Shown here: positions 35,996 through 44,415 of the stretch, piece by piece
Layout of the letters: each line of letters starts with the position of its first letter
Position numbering within the stretch: the first letter of the stretch is position 1
DNA from: Shinella curvata
GTDB taxonomy: Bacteria > Pseudomonadota > Alphaproteobacteria > Rhizobiales > Rhizobiaceae
Assembly (NCBI RefSeq): GCF_022899935.1
Contig: NZ_JALJCJ010000005.1
Coordinates: forward strand, 186,001-250,000
Reading direction: 5' to 3'
Length of the DNA: 64,000 nt
Translations under genes and position numbers: made by a program
The notes under the pieces: generated by a model
The model's input: only the letters and a program-made list of their open reading frames with translations
Database searches by the model: none
What the model was told of the DNA's origin: nothing

Positions 35996-36826
35996 TCAAT
36001 CGACGCGGCCCATGGCCAGCGCAATCTGATAGAGCGCAATCCCGCTCGCCGTCGCAACATTGAGACTGTCGAGACCGGGGCGCTGCGGAATACGTGCCGT
36101 GTGGAAGCGTGACAGAATGCTCTGCGGCAGCCCCTCACCTTCCGTGCCCAGCACCAGCGCGATACGCCGCGCCGCCGGAATGGCCGCGACCGAAACCGCA
36201 CCGCGCGGCGACAGCCCCCAGATCTCGAAACCGGCGGACGCCAGCCCCTCGAGCATCGCCTGGGCGCCGAGGCCGCGCGAAAACGGCACGCTCAGCACCG
36301 AGCCCACGGAAACCCGGATCGCCTTGCGATAAAGCGGATCGCAGGAGGTTTCGTCGAGGAAGACAGCATCCGCACCGAAGGCTGCGGCATTGCGGAAGAT
36401 CGAACCGACATTGTCGTGGTTGGAAAGACCGCAGCCGGCCAGAACGAGGCTTGTTTCCGGCACACGTCCGAGCAGCCCTGCACCGGTCTGCGACGCAGGC
36501 TTGCGGCCGAGCGCCAGCACGCCCCGATGCATGTTGAAACCGGCAACGGCATCGAAAACCGCGGCCGACGCCACATAGACCGGCACCTCATTGCCAAAGG
36601 CCGCGAGGACGCCAGAAAGGCCGGAAAGCCGGTTTTCCAGAAGCAGGATCGCGTCGCAGCCAAATCCGTTCGCCTTGGCTTGCGCGCTGCCGAGCATGCG
36701 CAACACCACCGTACCCTCGGCGATGAAAAGCCCGTCTCGGCCGGTCAGGTCCCGCTCGCGGATCGACACGAAGCCCGCGATGCGCGGGTCGGAGGGATCT
36801 TCGATGCGGACCGGCGCGCCTGCCAT
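35996..36826 (-). CDS. TrmH/SpoU family RNA 2'-O-methyltransferase
   Basis: A 276-residue SPOUT methyltransferase using S-adenosylmethionine. All three SpoU motifs are present: motif 1 (GLSNHDNVGSIFRNAAAFGA, with the catalytic Asn/Arg), motif 2 (RIALVLGTEGEGLP) and motif 3 (GLDSLNVATASGIALYQIA), forming the C-terminal trefoil knot. The N-terminal 100 residues (RIEDPSDPRIAGFVSIRERDL) act as substrate-recognition part. Related proteins modify 23S rRNA or tRNA; which is not decidable here. The upstream DUF6476-type gene ends about at its start (6-base gap), so they are probably co-transcribed. Confidence 0.88.
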   Translation of the reverse strand: MAGAPVRIEDPSDPRIAGFVSIRERDLTGRDGLFIAEGTVVLRMLGSAQAKANGFGCDAILLLENRLSGLSGVLAAFGNEVPVYVASAAVFDAVAGFNMHRGVLALGRKPASQTGAGLLGRVPETSLVLAGCGLSNHDNVGSIFRNAAAFGADAVFLDETSCDPLYRKAIRVSVGSVLSVPFSRGLGAQAMLEGLASAGFEIWGLSPRGAVSVAAIPAARRIALVLGTEGEGLPQSILSRFHTARIPQRPGLDSLNVATASGIALYQIALAMGRVD

Positions 36827-36832
36827 GTCAGG

Positions 36833-37228
36833 TCAATTGCCCTTGACGTCGATCTCGGCGACCGTGCGGCCTGCGGCGATATCGAAGAGGATCGCCTTGC
36901 GCGCCCCATCGGCCGTCACGCCGTAGAACAGGATCTGCCCACCCGACTGCGAGACCGCCGAAACGGCAAAACCGTCCGGCAGCGCCACCATCGCCTTGAC
37001 CGGCGCGTCGCTGGGCACGGCAACACCGCTCGAAGAGGCAGAAAGGGTGGCGTCCGGCTTGCTTTCCCGCGTGTTGATCTTGTAGACAATGGCCGCGAGA
37101 ACCGCCAGGAACATCAGGAACATGATGCCGCCCGAAACGAGTTGCAGACGCATCATCTTGCGGCGCACATTCTCCATAACGGGATCGAGCGGCTTGTCTT
37201 CCTGCTCGTCGTTTTCGATATTGGACAT
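36833..37228 (-). CDS. single-pass membrane protein (DUF6476-like)
   Basis: A 131-residue protein of a family common in Rhizobiales. It has a short acidic N-terminus (MSNIENDEQEDKPLDP), one membrane segment (LVSGGIMFLMFLAVLAAIVY, residues about 30-50) and a periplasmic part with a small beta-rich domain (MVALPDGFAVSAVSQSGGQI, FDIAAGRTVAEI). The ATG at 37228 is the natural start. It is divergent from the pseudouridine synthase gene (36 bases apart) and precedes the SpoU methyltransferase gene by 6 bases. The function is unknown. Confidence 0.78.
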   Translation of the reverse strand: MSNIENDEQEDKPLDPVMENVRRKMMRLQLVSGGIMFLMFLAVLAAIVYKINTRESKPDATLSASSSGVAVPSDAPVKAMVALPDGFAVSAVSQSGGQILFYGVTADGARKAILFDIAAGRTVAEIDVKGN

Positions 37229-37263
37229 GGCGACGCCCTTCCGGCAGTGAGTAGATTTGAACG

Positions 37264-38307
37264 ATGACCGACCCCTTTAAAGAAGCCGACGCCACAATGA
37301 AAGTCCTGACGGTGCCGGATGATGCCGAAGGGCGCATCGACGCGTGGCTTGCCGCAACGCTTGCCGGCGATTTCTCGCGCAGCCGCATCAAGGCGCTGAT
37401 CGAGGAAGGGGCGGCTGTCGTCAACGGAACGGTCATGGACGAGCCAAAGCGCAAAGTGCGCGCCGGCGACGTCATCGAATTCACCATGCCCGCCCCGCGC
37501 GACCCCGAGCCGAAGGGCGAGGATATCCCGCTCGACGTGCTCTATGAGGATGACGACGTCATCGTGGTGGTGAAGCCCGCCGGCCTCGTCGTGCATCCCG
37601 CCGTCGGAAACTGGACGGGAACCCTCGTCAATGCGCTGATCTATCATTGCGGCGCGAGCCTGTCGGGCATCGGCGGCGTGCGCCGGCCCGGCATTGTGCA
37701 CCGGCTCGACAAGGAGACGAGCGGCGTCATGGTCGTCGCCAAGAACGACCTTTCCCACCGCCACCTCTCCGACCAATTCGCCGACCACGGTCGCACCGGC
37801 CCGCTGGAGCGTGCCTACCAGGCCATCGTCTGGGGCCGCCCACGCCAGATCAAGGGCACGATCGATGCCCCGCTCGGCCGCGGCCATGACCGCACCAAGC
37901 GCGCCGTCAAGAATGAAGATGCCGACGACGCCCGCGAGGCCATCACCCATTATGAGGTGATCGAGCGCTACGGCGAAACCGAGGACGCGACCTGCCTCGC
38001 CTCGCTGGTCGAATGCCACCTCGAAACCGGCCGCACGCATCAGATCCGCGTGCACATGGCCCATATCGGCCATCCCCTGGTCGGCGACCCCGAATATGGT
38101 GCGGCCTTCAAGACCAAGGCCAATCGCCTGCCCGAAGGCCCGAAGAGGGTCGTCGACAAGTTCCGCAGGCAGGCGCTGCACGCCTTCCTGCTGCAGTTCG
38201 AGCATCCCTCGACCGGCGAGACCATGCGTTTCGAAAGCCCGCCGGCCAAGGACATGGAAAAGCTGATCGAGGCCTTCCGCTCCATCGACAAACCCTCAGA
38301 GCCTTGA
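37264..38307 (+). CDS. RluA family pseudouridine synthase (RluD-like)
   Basis: A 347-residue enzyme converting uridine to pseudouridine, by length and order an RluC/RluD-type 23S rRNA enzyme. An S4 RNA-binding domain is at residues about 22-80 (RIDAWLAATLAGDFSRSRIK, VRAGDVIEF), followed by the catalytic domain (DVLYEDDDVIVVVKPAGLVVH) with the catalytic aspartate in the HRLDK motif (Asp149) and the late ETGRTHQIRVHMAHIGHPLVGD. The ATG at 37264 gives the full S4 domain. The gene precedes rpoH by 239 bases on the same strand, an arrangement frequent in rhizobia. Confidence 0.92.
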   Translation: MTDPFKEADATMKVLTVPDDAEGRIDAWLAATLAGDFSRSRIKALIEEGAAVVNGTVMDEPKRKVRAGDVIEFTMPAPRDPEPKGEDIPLDVLYEDDDVIVVVKPAGLVVHPAVGNWTGTLVNALIYHCGASLSGIGGVRRPGIVHRLDKETSGVMVVAKNDLSHRHLSDQFADHGRTGPLERAYQAIVWGRPRQIKGTIDAPLGRGHDRTKRAVKNEDADDAREAITHYEVIERYGETEDATCLASLVECHLETGRTHQIRVHMAHIGHPLVGDPEYGAAFKTKANRLPEGPKRVVDKFRRQALHAFLLQFEHPSTGETMRFESPPAKDMEKLIEAFRSIDKPSEP

Positions 38308-38394
38308 TTTCCGGGCCTCGCTCCCCACCTTAGCAGAGTGTCGCAAAACCCATTTCGTTCTCCCGCCTTCACGCAGCCGTGAAGCCCGCGGTGC

Positions 38395-38423
38395 CTTGAA
38401 CCATTGTTTCGCCATACCTATCT
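38395..38423 (+). promoter_or_regulatory. candidate sigma-32-type promoter of rpoH
   Basis: CTTGAA at 38395-38400 and CCTATCT at 38417-38423, 16 bases apart, agree with the alphaproteobacterial heat-shock promoter (CTTGAC, about 17 bases, CYTATNT) with one mismatch in the -35 element. It lies 124 bases before the rpoH ATG. It suggests that rpoH is transcribed at least partly by its own product. Confidence 0.55.
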
Positions 38424-38546
38424 TTATGATCAGTGGGACGGCCATGTCCCACGGGGAGCATGGTTGCTGACGGGGATCCGGTCTTCAGGATCAAGCTCCG
38501 TACCAAGGCTTGCCGATATGGAAGCCTACTCAGAAAGGGGTGCTGA

Positions 38547-39452
38547 ATGGCCCGCAATACGCTGCCGTCGATCACGGCTGGAGAAGGTGGTCTCAACCGC
38601 TATCTCGATGAAATCCGCAAATTTCCGATGCTTGAGCCGCAGCAGGAATACATGCTCGCCAAGCGTTACCAGGAGCACGGCGACCGTACCGCCGCCCACG
38701 AACTCGTCACCAGCCATCTGCGCCTCGTGGCGAAGATCGCCATGGGCTATCGCGGCTACGGCCTGCCGATCGGCGAAGTCGTCTCCGAGGGCAATGTTGG
38801 CCTGATGCAGGCCGTCAAGAAGTTCGACCCGGAGCGCGGCTTCCGCCTTGCGACCTATGCCATGTGGTGGATCAAGGCCTCGATCCAGGAATATATCCTG
38901 CGCTCGTGGTCGCTGGTGAAGATGGGCACGACGGCCAACCAGAAGCGCCTGTTCTTCAACCTGCGCCGCATGAAGAGCAAGATTCAGGCGATCGACGACG
39001 GCGACCTCAAGCCCGACCAGGTCAAGGAAATCGCGACCAAGCTCAAGGTCTCGGAGGACGAAGTCATCTCGATGAACCGCCGCCTCTCCGGCGACGCCTC
39101 GCTGAACGCGCCGATCAAGGCCGGCGAAGGCGAATCCGGCCAGTGGCAGGATTGGCTCGTCGACGACCATGACAGCCAGGAGCAGACGCTGATCGAGCAG
39201 GACGAGCTCGATACGCGCCGCGCCATGCTGGCCCGTGCCATGGGCGTGCTGAACGACCGCGAGCGCCGCATCTTCGAGGCCCGCCGCCTCGCCGAGGATC
39301 CGGTCACGCTGGAAGAACTCTCCGCCGAGTTCGACATCAGCCGCGAGCGCGTCCGCCAGATCGAGGTCCGCGCCTTCGAGAAGGTGCAGGAGGCCGTGCA
39401 GAAATTCGCGGCCGAGCAGGCCCGTGCCGTCCGCGTCATCGAAGACGCCTGA
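38547..39452 (+). CDS. rpoH: RNA polymerase heat-shock sigma factor RpoH (sigma-32)
   Basis: A 301-residue sigma-32 factor. Region 1.2 starts at LNRYLDEIRKFPMLEPQQEYML; region 2 contains HLRLVAKIAMGYRGYGLP, GLMQAVKKFDPERGFRLATYAMWWIKASIQEYIL in pieces; the RpoH-box-like part follows (NQKRLFFNLRRMK); region 4.2 has the helix-turn-helix VTLEELSAEFDISRERVRQIEVRAF. Rhizobia often have two rpoH genes; the length and the RpoH1-like sequence point to the main one, not proven here. The ATG is at 38547. A strong bidirectional terminator follows at 39481. Confidence 0.95.
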   Translation: MARNTLPSITAGEGGLNRYLDEIRKFPMLEPQQEYMLAKRYQEHGDRTAAHELVTSHLRLVAKIAMGYRGYGLPIGEVVSEGNVGLMQAVKKFDPERGFRLATYAMWWIKASIQEYILRSWSLVKMGTTANQKRLFFNLRRMKSKIQAIDDGDLKPDQVKEIATKLKVSEDEVISMNRRLSGDASLNAPIKAGEGESGQWQDWLVDDHDSQEQTLIEQDELDTRRAMLARAMGVLNDRERRIFEARRLAEDPVTLEELSAEFDISRERVRQIEVRAFEKVQEAVQKFAAEQARAVRVIEDA

Positions 39453-39480
39453 GGCTCTGCACAAAGCACTGAAACGCAAA

Positions 39481-39508
39481 AAGGCCCGGCATCGCTGCCG
39501 GGCCTTTT
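39481..39508. terminator. bidirectional terminator after rpoH
   Basis: AAGGCCCGGC at 39481-39490 pairs with GCCGGGCCTT at 39497-39506 around ATCGCT. T runs exist on both strands (TTTT on plus, TTTTT on minus), so it serves rpoH and the convergent gene ending at 39525. Confidence 0.9.
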
Positions 39509-39524
39509 CTTTGTGCCTCGTCCC

Positions 39525-41801
39525 TTAGCCCGCCGTCGACCAGGCCTTCATCACCTTGTCGAAGGCTTCCGCACCAGCGGTACCCTTGTCCAAGGTGATC
39601 AGCGCGCGGCGACCGTTGCGATAGGTGATCGGAATGTCGATCCAGCTGCGGGTGCGCAGCAGTTCGGTGTTCTTGGCGATCGCCTCGGGGAAATCGTTGA
39701 GCGCGATCATGTGGAAGTCGTCGGTGATCTTCGCGGGCACCGCGATCAGCGCATCACCGCGATCCTGTTCGGTCCGCTTCATCGCCACGCGCTGTACGCC
39801 TTCGATACCGCCGCCTTCGAAACTCTCCGGCAGCGAGAAGACCAGTTCGACGATATGGCTTGCCGGCAGGGACTTGTCGGCGTTCCGTCGGAACGTGATG
39901 AGTGCGGTCAGGCCCTTGGAGGGCACGTTGACCTGAGCCCGCACCACCGGTTCCGGCTTGGCATCGCCGCCCGGAGATTCCTCGGCTGTGGACCAGGCGA
40001 CCGTGCCTTCGATTGCCGTCGGCGCCGTCTGGCCCAGGCGCTCCTCATAGAGGAACATCTTCTGCGTTACGCCGATCGCGGCCGGCTGCTCGCCAGTGGC
40101 GGCAGGCGTCTGCGTGTCGGTTGTCGTCGCCGTGCCCGTATCGGTCGGCGTCACGGGGGTCTGCGTCGTGCCATCGGTGCCGGTGGCCGGCGTCGCTCCA
40201 TCGGTCGTACCGGCGGCGGTCGTGCCGGTACCGGTTTCGGTTGTTGCCTCCGCCGTTTCCGGCGTCTGGGCGGCGACCGACTTGCCCTCTTCGGTAGAAA
40301 CCCCTTCAGGGGCCGCCGCGGGGCCTTCATCGACTTCCGTGCCGTCCGTCAGGAGGCGCTGGGTGAACTTGCCGCTGCTCTGGTCAGCCGAGGCCACCTC
40401 GGTTGCCGGCTTGGTCGCGGCACCGTCGGTCTGCGTGTCAGTGGCAGCCGTGTCCGTGGTCGTCGTGGCGGCCGGCGGGTTGCGGCCACCCTCGGCGGTT
40501 TCAGGCGTGGCGTCAGGTGTTTCCGTCGTGTCCGGCGACGATGCTGTCAGGGAGACGATACGCTCGTTGACCCAGCCATTCACCGCATCACGATTGAACC
40601 AGTAACCGGCGCCTGCGCCGCCCGCGATGGCGATAACGCCGATCAGCGCGGCGATGGCGCCGTAATTGACACGCGATTTGCGTGGCTCGGCCCGGAAGGA
40701 GCGCTGCGGCGTGCGGGCTTCGACGGCAGGCGTCTTGGTTACGGCATCCGCGAGACCAGCCTGTTCCATCGACGAGGCCGTCGCGGCAGCGGCAGCGCCG
40801 GCCGTCGGGGTAAAGCCGATGAGATCGTCGAGGTCGCCCCATTCGTTCTTCTGCGCGGGCTGTGCCTGCTTGGGCTCTTCGGCTTGTGCCGCCTTCTCCT
40901 CGGGCCATTCCCATGCCATCGGATCGGTGCCGGCGGCAGGTTCCTGCTTGTCGGCCGGCGTGGTGACCGGGGCGACATCGCTCCAGTCCCACTGCGCCTC
41001 TGCGGCGGGCATGCGGGCATCCGCGACGGGGGCGGCATCCGGCAGCTGCTCGTCATGCACCGGATAGGCTTCGGCGACCGGCTCCACGACCGCGGCAGCC
41101 TCGACGGGCTGCGCATCGTTCTGCGGTTCCGGTTCCTGCCAGGAAGGAACGTAGTCGCCCGCCGGCTCGGCCTCGACCTGCCAGGAAGGCTCGACATGTG
41201 CCTCGACAACGGCCGGCTGCTGTTCAGGCTCCTCGACAACAGACTCTTCCGCCCCGGTCTCCACGACCGGCTCCGGTTCCTGTTCGGACTCAGGCTCAGG
41301 CTCAGGCTCAGGAACCTGCTCCTGGACCGCAACGGTTTCGACCACCGGCTGTTCAACCGGGGGCTCTTCCACCCTGTTTTCTTCTTCAGGCTGCTCCGGC
41401 TCGGCTTCGTATGGCACCTGCGCGGCCGGCTCTTCGACGACCTCTGCGACAGGTGCCGCTTCGACGGGCTGCTCTTCAGGCTCTTCGACGGCGGCGGGCT
41501 CTTCCACCACCGCTTCCACGGGTTCCGGCTCTGCGGCCTCGACAACGGGATCCTGAACGGTTTCCGGCGCAAGATCGTCGGCGGGCAGCGCCTCGGCGTG
41601 CTCGCCTTCGACATCGCTGATCGCCGTCTCGAGCTTGTCGAGCTGGCGCTTCACGAGGTCATCGGAAGGGCGCGGGTTCATGGATTCGAGTTGCCGGCGG
41701 ACAGCGCCGCGAGCCTTCTCGTAAACCTTCAGCCGCATCTCGGCATTGTTGTCCGAGAGGCCATCAACGGCCCTTCGAATGACTGCTACAAAATCCGCCA
41801 T
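39525..41801 (-). CDS. large acidic single-pass membrane protein, unknown function
   Basis: A protein of about 758 residues that I do not recognise by name. The N-terminus (MADFVAVIRRAVDGLSDNNAEMRLKVYEKAR in pieces) is a compact helical domain of about 75 residues. Residues about 80-380 are a low-complexity Glu/Pro/Val/Ala-rich stretch, one membrane helix follows (YGAIAALIGVIAIAGGAGAGYWF, about residue 395-415), then a Thr/Ala/Gly-rich linker, and a C-terminal folded domain of about 170 residues (AIGVTQKMFLYEERLGQ through YRNGRRALITLDKGTAGAEAF). The ATG at 41801 is chosen from the conserved start; the frame opens at 41825. The layout, a cytoplasmic domain and acidic tether with a periplasmic domain, suggests an envelope or division-related role only by shape. 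Confidence 0.8.
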   Translation of the reverse strand: MADFVAVIRRAVDGLSDNNAEMRLKVYEKARGAVRRQLESMNPRPSDDLVKRQLDKLETAISDVEGEHAEALPADDLAPETVQDPVVEAAEPEPVEAVVEEPAAVEEPEEQPVEAAPVAEVVEEPAAQVPYEAEPEQPEEENRVEEPPVEQPVVETVAVQEQVPEPEPEPESEQEPEPVVETGAEESVVEEPEQQPAVVEAHVEPSWQVEAEPAGDYVPSWQEPEPQNDAQPVEAAAVVEPVAEAYPVHDEQLPDAAPVADARMPAAEAQWDWSDVAPVTTPADKQEPAAGTDPMAWEWPEEKAAQAEEPKQAQPAQKNEWGDLDDLIGFTPTAGAAAAATASSMEQAGLADAVTKTPAVEARTPQRSFRAEPRKSRVNYGAIAALIGVIAIAGGAGAGYWFNRDAVNGWVNERIVSLTASSPDTTETPDATPETAEGGRNPPAATTTTDTAATDTQTDGAATKPATEVASADQSSGKFTQRLLTDGTEVDEGPAAAPEGVSTEEGKSVAAQTPETAEATTETGTGTTAAGTTDGATPATGTDGTTQTPVTPTDTGTATTTDTQTPAATGEQPAAIGVTQKMFLYEERLGQTAPTAIEGTVAWSTAEESPGGDAKPEPVVRAQVNVPSKGLTALITFRRNADKSLPASHIVELVFSLPESFEGGGIEGVQRVAMKRTEQDRGDALIAVPAKITDDFHMIALNDFPEAIAKNTELLRTRSWIDIPITYRNGRRALITLDKGTAGAEAFDKVMKAWSTAG

Positions 41802-41870
41802 CAGAACTTTCCGTGGTGTCCGCACGCTATCCCATTGGAATACGTCACGGAACTGGTGCTAGGCTTGAGA

Positions 41871-43166
41871 TTAATCCTCAAACGGGTCCGTCACAAGTAT
41901 GGTGTCGTCCCGCTCCGGGCTGGTCGAAAGCAGGGCGACCGGCGCGCCGATCAGCTCTTCGACCTGACGGACATATTTGATCGCCTGGGCCGGCAGATCC
42001 GCCCAGCTGCGTGCGCCGACCGTCGATTCCTTCCAGCCTTCGAGCGTGATGTAAACAGGCTCGACGCGGGCCTGCTGGGTCTGGCTGGCCGGCAGGTAGT
42101 CGATCTCCTTGCCGTCGAGCTTGTAGCCGACGCAGATCTTCAGCTCGTCGAGACCATCGAGAACGTCGAGCTTGGTGAGCGCGATGCCTGTGATGCCGTT
42201 GGTCTTGACCGTCTGGCGCACCAGAACCGCATCAAACCAGCCGCAACGGCGCGGGCGGCCGGTGTTGACACCGACTTCGCGGCCGACGGTCGCCAGATGT
42301 TTGCCGATCTCGTCATCCAGCTCGCAGGGGAACGGGCCTTCGCCGACGCGGGTCGTGTAGGCCTTGGTAATGCCGAGCACGTAGTTGATCGCCGTCGGGC
42401 CGAGGCCCGAACCGGCGGCGGCCTGGCCGGCAACCGTGTTGGACGACGTCACGAAGGGATAGGTGCCGTGGTCGTTGTCGAGCAGCGCACCCTGCGCGCC
42501 TTCGAACAGGATACGCGCGCCCGAGCGGCGCTGCTTGTCGAGCAGATCCCAGACCCGGTCGATATAGGGCAGGATGTGGCCGGCGACCGAGGTCAGCTCC
42601 TCTTCGATCGACTCGACGGAGATTTCGGCAAGGCCCATGCCGCGGCGCAGCGCGTTGTGGTGCGTCAGCAGGCGCTCGATCTTCGGGCGCAGCGTCTCGG
42701 GCTCGGCAAGGTCGATCACGCGGATGGCGCGACGGCCGACCTTGTCCTCATAGGCCGGGCCGATGCCGCGGCGGGTGGTGCCGATCTTGGTGCCGGTGGC
42801 CGACGCCGCGTCTTCGCGCAGCGCGTCGAGGTCGCGGTGCAGGGACAGGATGAGCGGCGCGTTATCGGCGATCCGCAGCACTTCGGGCGTGACGGCCACG
42901 CCCTGTGCACGCAGCTTTTCGACTTCCGCAACGAAATGGTGGGGATCAACGACCACGCCGTTGCCGATGACGCTGAGCTTGCCGCGCACGAGGCCGGACG
43001 GCAGCAAGGCAAGCTTGTAGCTCACGCCGTTGATGACGAGCGTATGGCCGGCATTGTGGCCGCCCTGGTAGCGAACGATTACCTCGGCCCGTTCCGAAAG
43101 CCAGTCGACAATCTTGCCCTTGCCTTCGTCACCCCATTGAGAACCGACAACTACGACACTCGCCAT
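41871..43166 (-). CDS. purA: adenylosuccinate synthetase PurA
   Basis: A 431-residue GTP-dependent enzyme of AMP synthesis, joining IMP and aspartate. The start [23 protein letters not shown] has the P-loop-like GDEGKGK motif and catalytic Asp13; GGHNAGHT holds the catalytic histidine; [14 protein letters not shown] and the late [12 protein letters not shown] (guanine specificity) are present. The length is normal. The ATG at 43166 is chosen from the family start, although the frame is open to 43292. It is divergent from an EamA transporter gene. Confidence 0.96.
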   Translation of the reverse strand: MASVVVVGSQWGDEGKGKIVDWLSERAEVIVRYQGGHNAGHTLVINGVSYKLALLPSGLVRGKLSVIGNGVVVDPHHFVAEVEKLRAQGVAVTPEVLRIADNAPLILSLHRDLDALREDAASATGTKIGTTRRGIGPAYEDKVGRRAIRVIDLAEPETLRPKIERLLTHHNALRRGMGLAEISVESIEEELTSVAGHILPYIDRVWDLLDKQRRSGARILFEGAQGALLDNDHGTYPFVTSSNTVAGQAAAGSGLGPTAINYVLGITKAYTTRVGEGPFPCELDDEIGKHLATVGREVGVNTGRPRRCGWFDAVLVRQTVKTNGITGIALTKLDVLDGLDELKICVGYKLDGKEIDYLPASQTQQARVEPVYITLEGWKESTVGARSWADLPAQAIKYVRQVEELIGAPVALLSTSPERDDTILVTDPFED

Positions 43167-43305
43167 TTCACCTATCCCGTTTTCGCGCGCGAACGCGCTA
43201 CCGTTTACGCATGCATACGCGTGCGCCTGACACAAACCCGCGCATCTATACTGTGTTGTCTTTGGGAATGCGACCCTGTTATGACGGCCCACATCCGCTT
43301 TTTGA

Positions 43306-44283
43306 ATGACACCAAGCGCTTTTTCACGTTACGTCGACCACCTGCCGGTGCGTCCTGCCCGCCCTTTTCACCATCCGGATCCTGCCGCCTTGACCACCAG
43401 AGCCTATTTATACCTGTGCATCACGTCACTCTTCTGGGGCGGAAACTCGGTTGCGGGCAAGCTCGCGGTCGGTCATGTGAGCCCGATGGTGCTGACGACC
43501 TTCCGTTGGGTCGTCGCGCTTCTCATCATCCTCGCCTTCATGATGCCACAGGTGAAACGCGACTGGCCGGTCATCCGCAAGCATTGGCTTCAACTGCTGC
43601 TCTACGGCGTCTTCGGCTTCACGGCCTTCAACGCCCTCCTCTATACCGCGCTCGGCCACACCAGCGCCATCAATGCCGTCATCGAGCAGGCCGGCATTCC
43701 CATGCTGATCTTCGTCTTCAACTTCCTGCTCTTCCGCATCCAGGCATCCATCGCGCAGGTCATCGGCTTCACGGTAACGCTCGTCGGTGTGCTGATAACA
43801 GCCGCTCATGGCGAATTCTCGGCGCTTGCCGAACTCGAGTTCAATTTCGGCGACGCGTTGATGCTGGTCGCCTGCATCGTCTATGCCGCCTATACGGTCT
43901 CGCTACGCTGGAAACCGAACCTGCACTGGCAGAGCTTCATCGCCGCGCCTGCCCTGGGCGCACTCCTCAGCGCCATACCGCTCCTCTTCTGGGAGGTGTC
44001 CCGCGATGTCGCGATCTTCCCGGATGCGACCGGCTGGGCCATCGTGCTCTATGCCGGCATCTTTCCCTCCCTCCTCTCGCAAGTTCTCTATGTACGCGGC
44101 GTCGAGATGATCGGCGCAAACCGGGCCGGCCTGTTCATCAACGCCATTCCGGTGTTCGGCACACTCCTCTCCGTGCTCCTTATCGGCGAGACCATTCGCC
44201 CCTTCCACTTCGTCGCCCTCCTTCTGGTGCTCGGCGGCATCGCGATTGCCGAATGGGGGCGCCCGAAGGAGAAAAAGGCCTAA
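43306..44283 (+). CDS. EamA/DMT family transporter
   Basis: A drug/metabolite transporter with ten hydrophobic segments in two EamA repeats: the first starts [19 protein letters not shown], the second near [20 protein letters not shown], ending [20 protein letters not shown]. The ATG at 43306 gives 325 residues, including about 28 polar residues not usual in the family; the TTG at 43390 (reading [10 protein letters not shown]) would begin right at the first helix and is a serious alternative. The substrate is unknown; family members export metabolites or amino acids. Confidence 0.87.
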   Translation: MTPSAFSRYVDHLPVRPARPFHHPDPAALTTRAYLYLCITSLFWGGNSVAGKLAVGHVSPMVLTTFRWVVALLIILAFMMPQVKRDWPVIRKHWLQLLLYGVFGFTAFNALLYTALGHTSAINAVIEQAGIPMLIFVFNFLLFRIQASIAQVIGFTVTLVGVLITAAHGEFSALAELEFNFGDALMLVACIVYAAYTVSLRWKPNLHWQSFIAAPALGALLSAIPLLFWEVSRDVAIFPDATGWAIVLYAGIFPSLLSQVLYVRGVEMIGANRAGLFINAIPVFGTLLSVLLIGETIRPFHFVALLLVLGGIAIAEWGRPKEKKA

Positions 44284-44372
44284 AAACCCATAGAAATCAT
44301 AGGTAAATCCCTATATTCCAAAGGTTTTCTCCCTAAAACTGAGGCGGCTCCTTAAACTTTGTTTAGATTTTT

Positions 44373-44395
44373 AATGGTGCAGTTCGCGCACCATT
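44373..44395 (+). promoter_or_regulatory. leader hairpin before chemoreceptor gene
   Basis: AATGGTGC at 44373-44380 and GCACCATT at 44388-44395 form an 8-base stem with a 7-base loop, ending 20 bases before the preferred start of the chemoreceptor gene. No T run follows, so it is more likely a leader structure than a terminator. Its significance is unproven. Confidence 0.35.
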
Positions 44396-44415
44396 GCTCT
44401 CTTCAGGTTCAAGCC

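Noticed and set aside
40080-40510. Thr/Ala/Gly-rich coding stretch considered as a DNA tandem repeat
   Set aside because: The codons vary and no regular unit is kept at the DNA level; it is a low-complexity protein linker.
39513-44306. Open plus-strand frame of 1597 codons
   Set aside because: It runs antisense across the acidic membrane protein and purA and then across the EamA gene in another frame. The translation has no family character; the length comes from GC-rich codon bias, with the opposite strand carrying clear genes.
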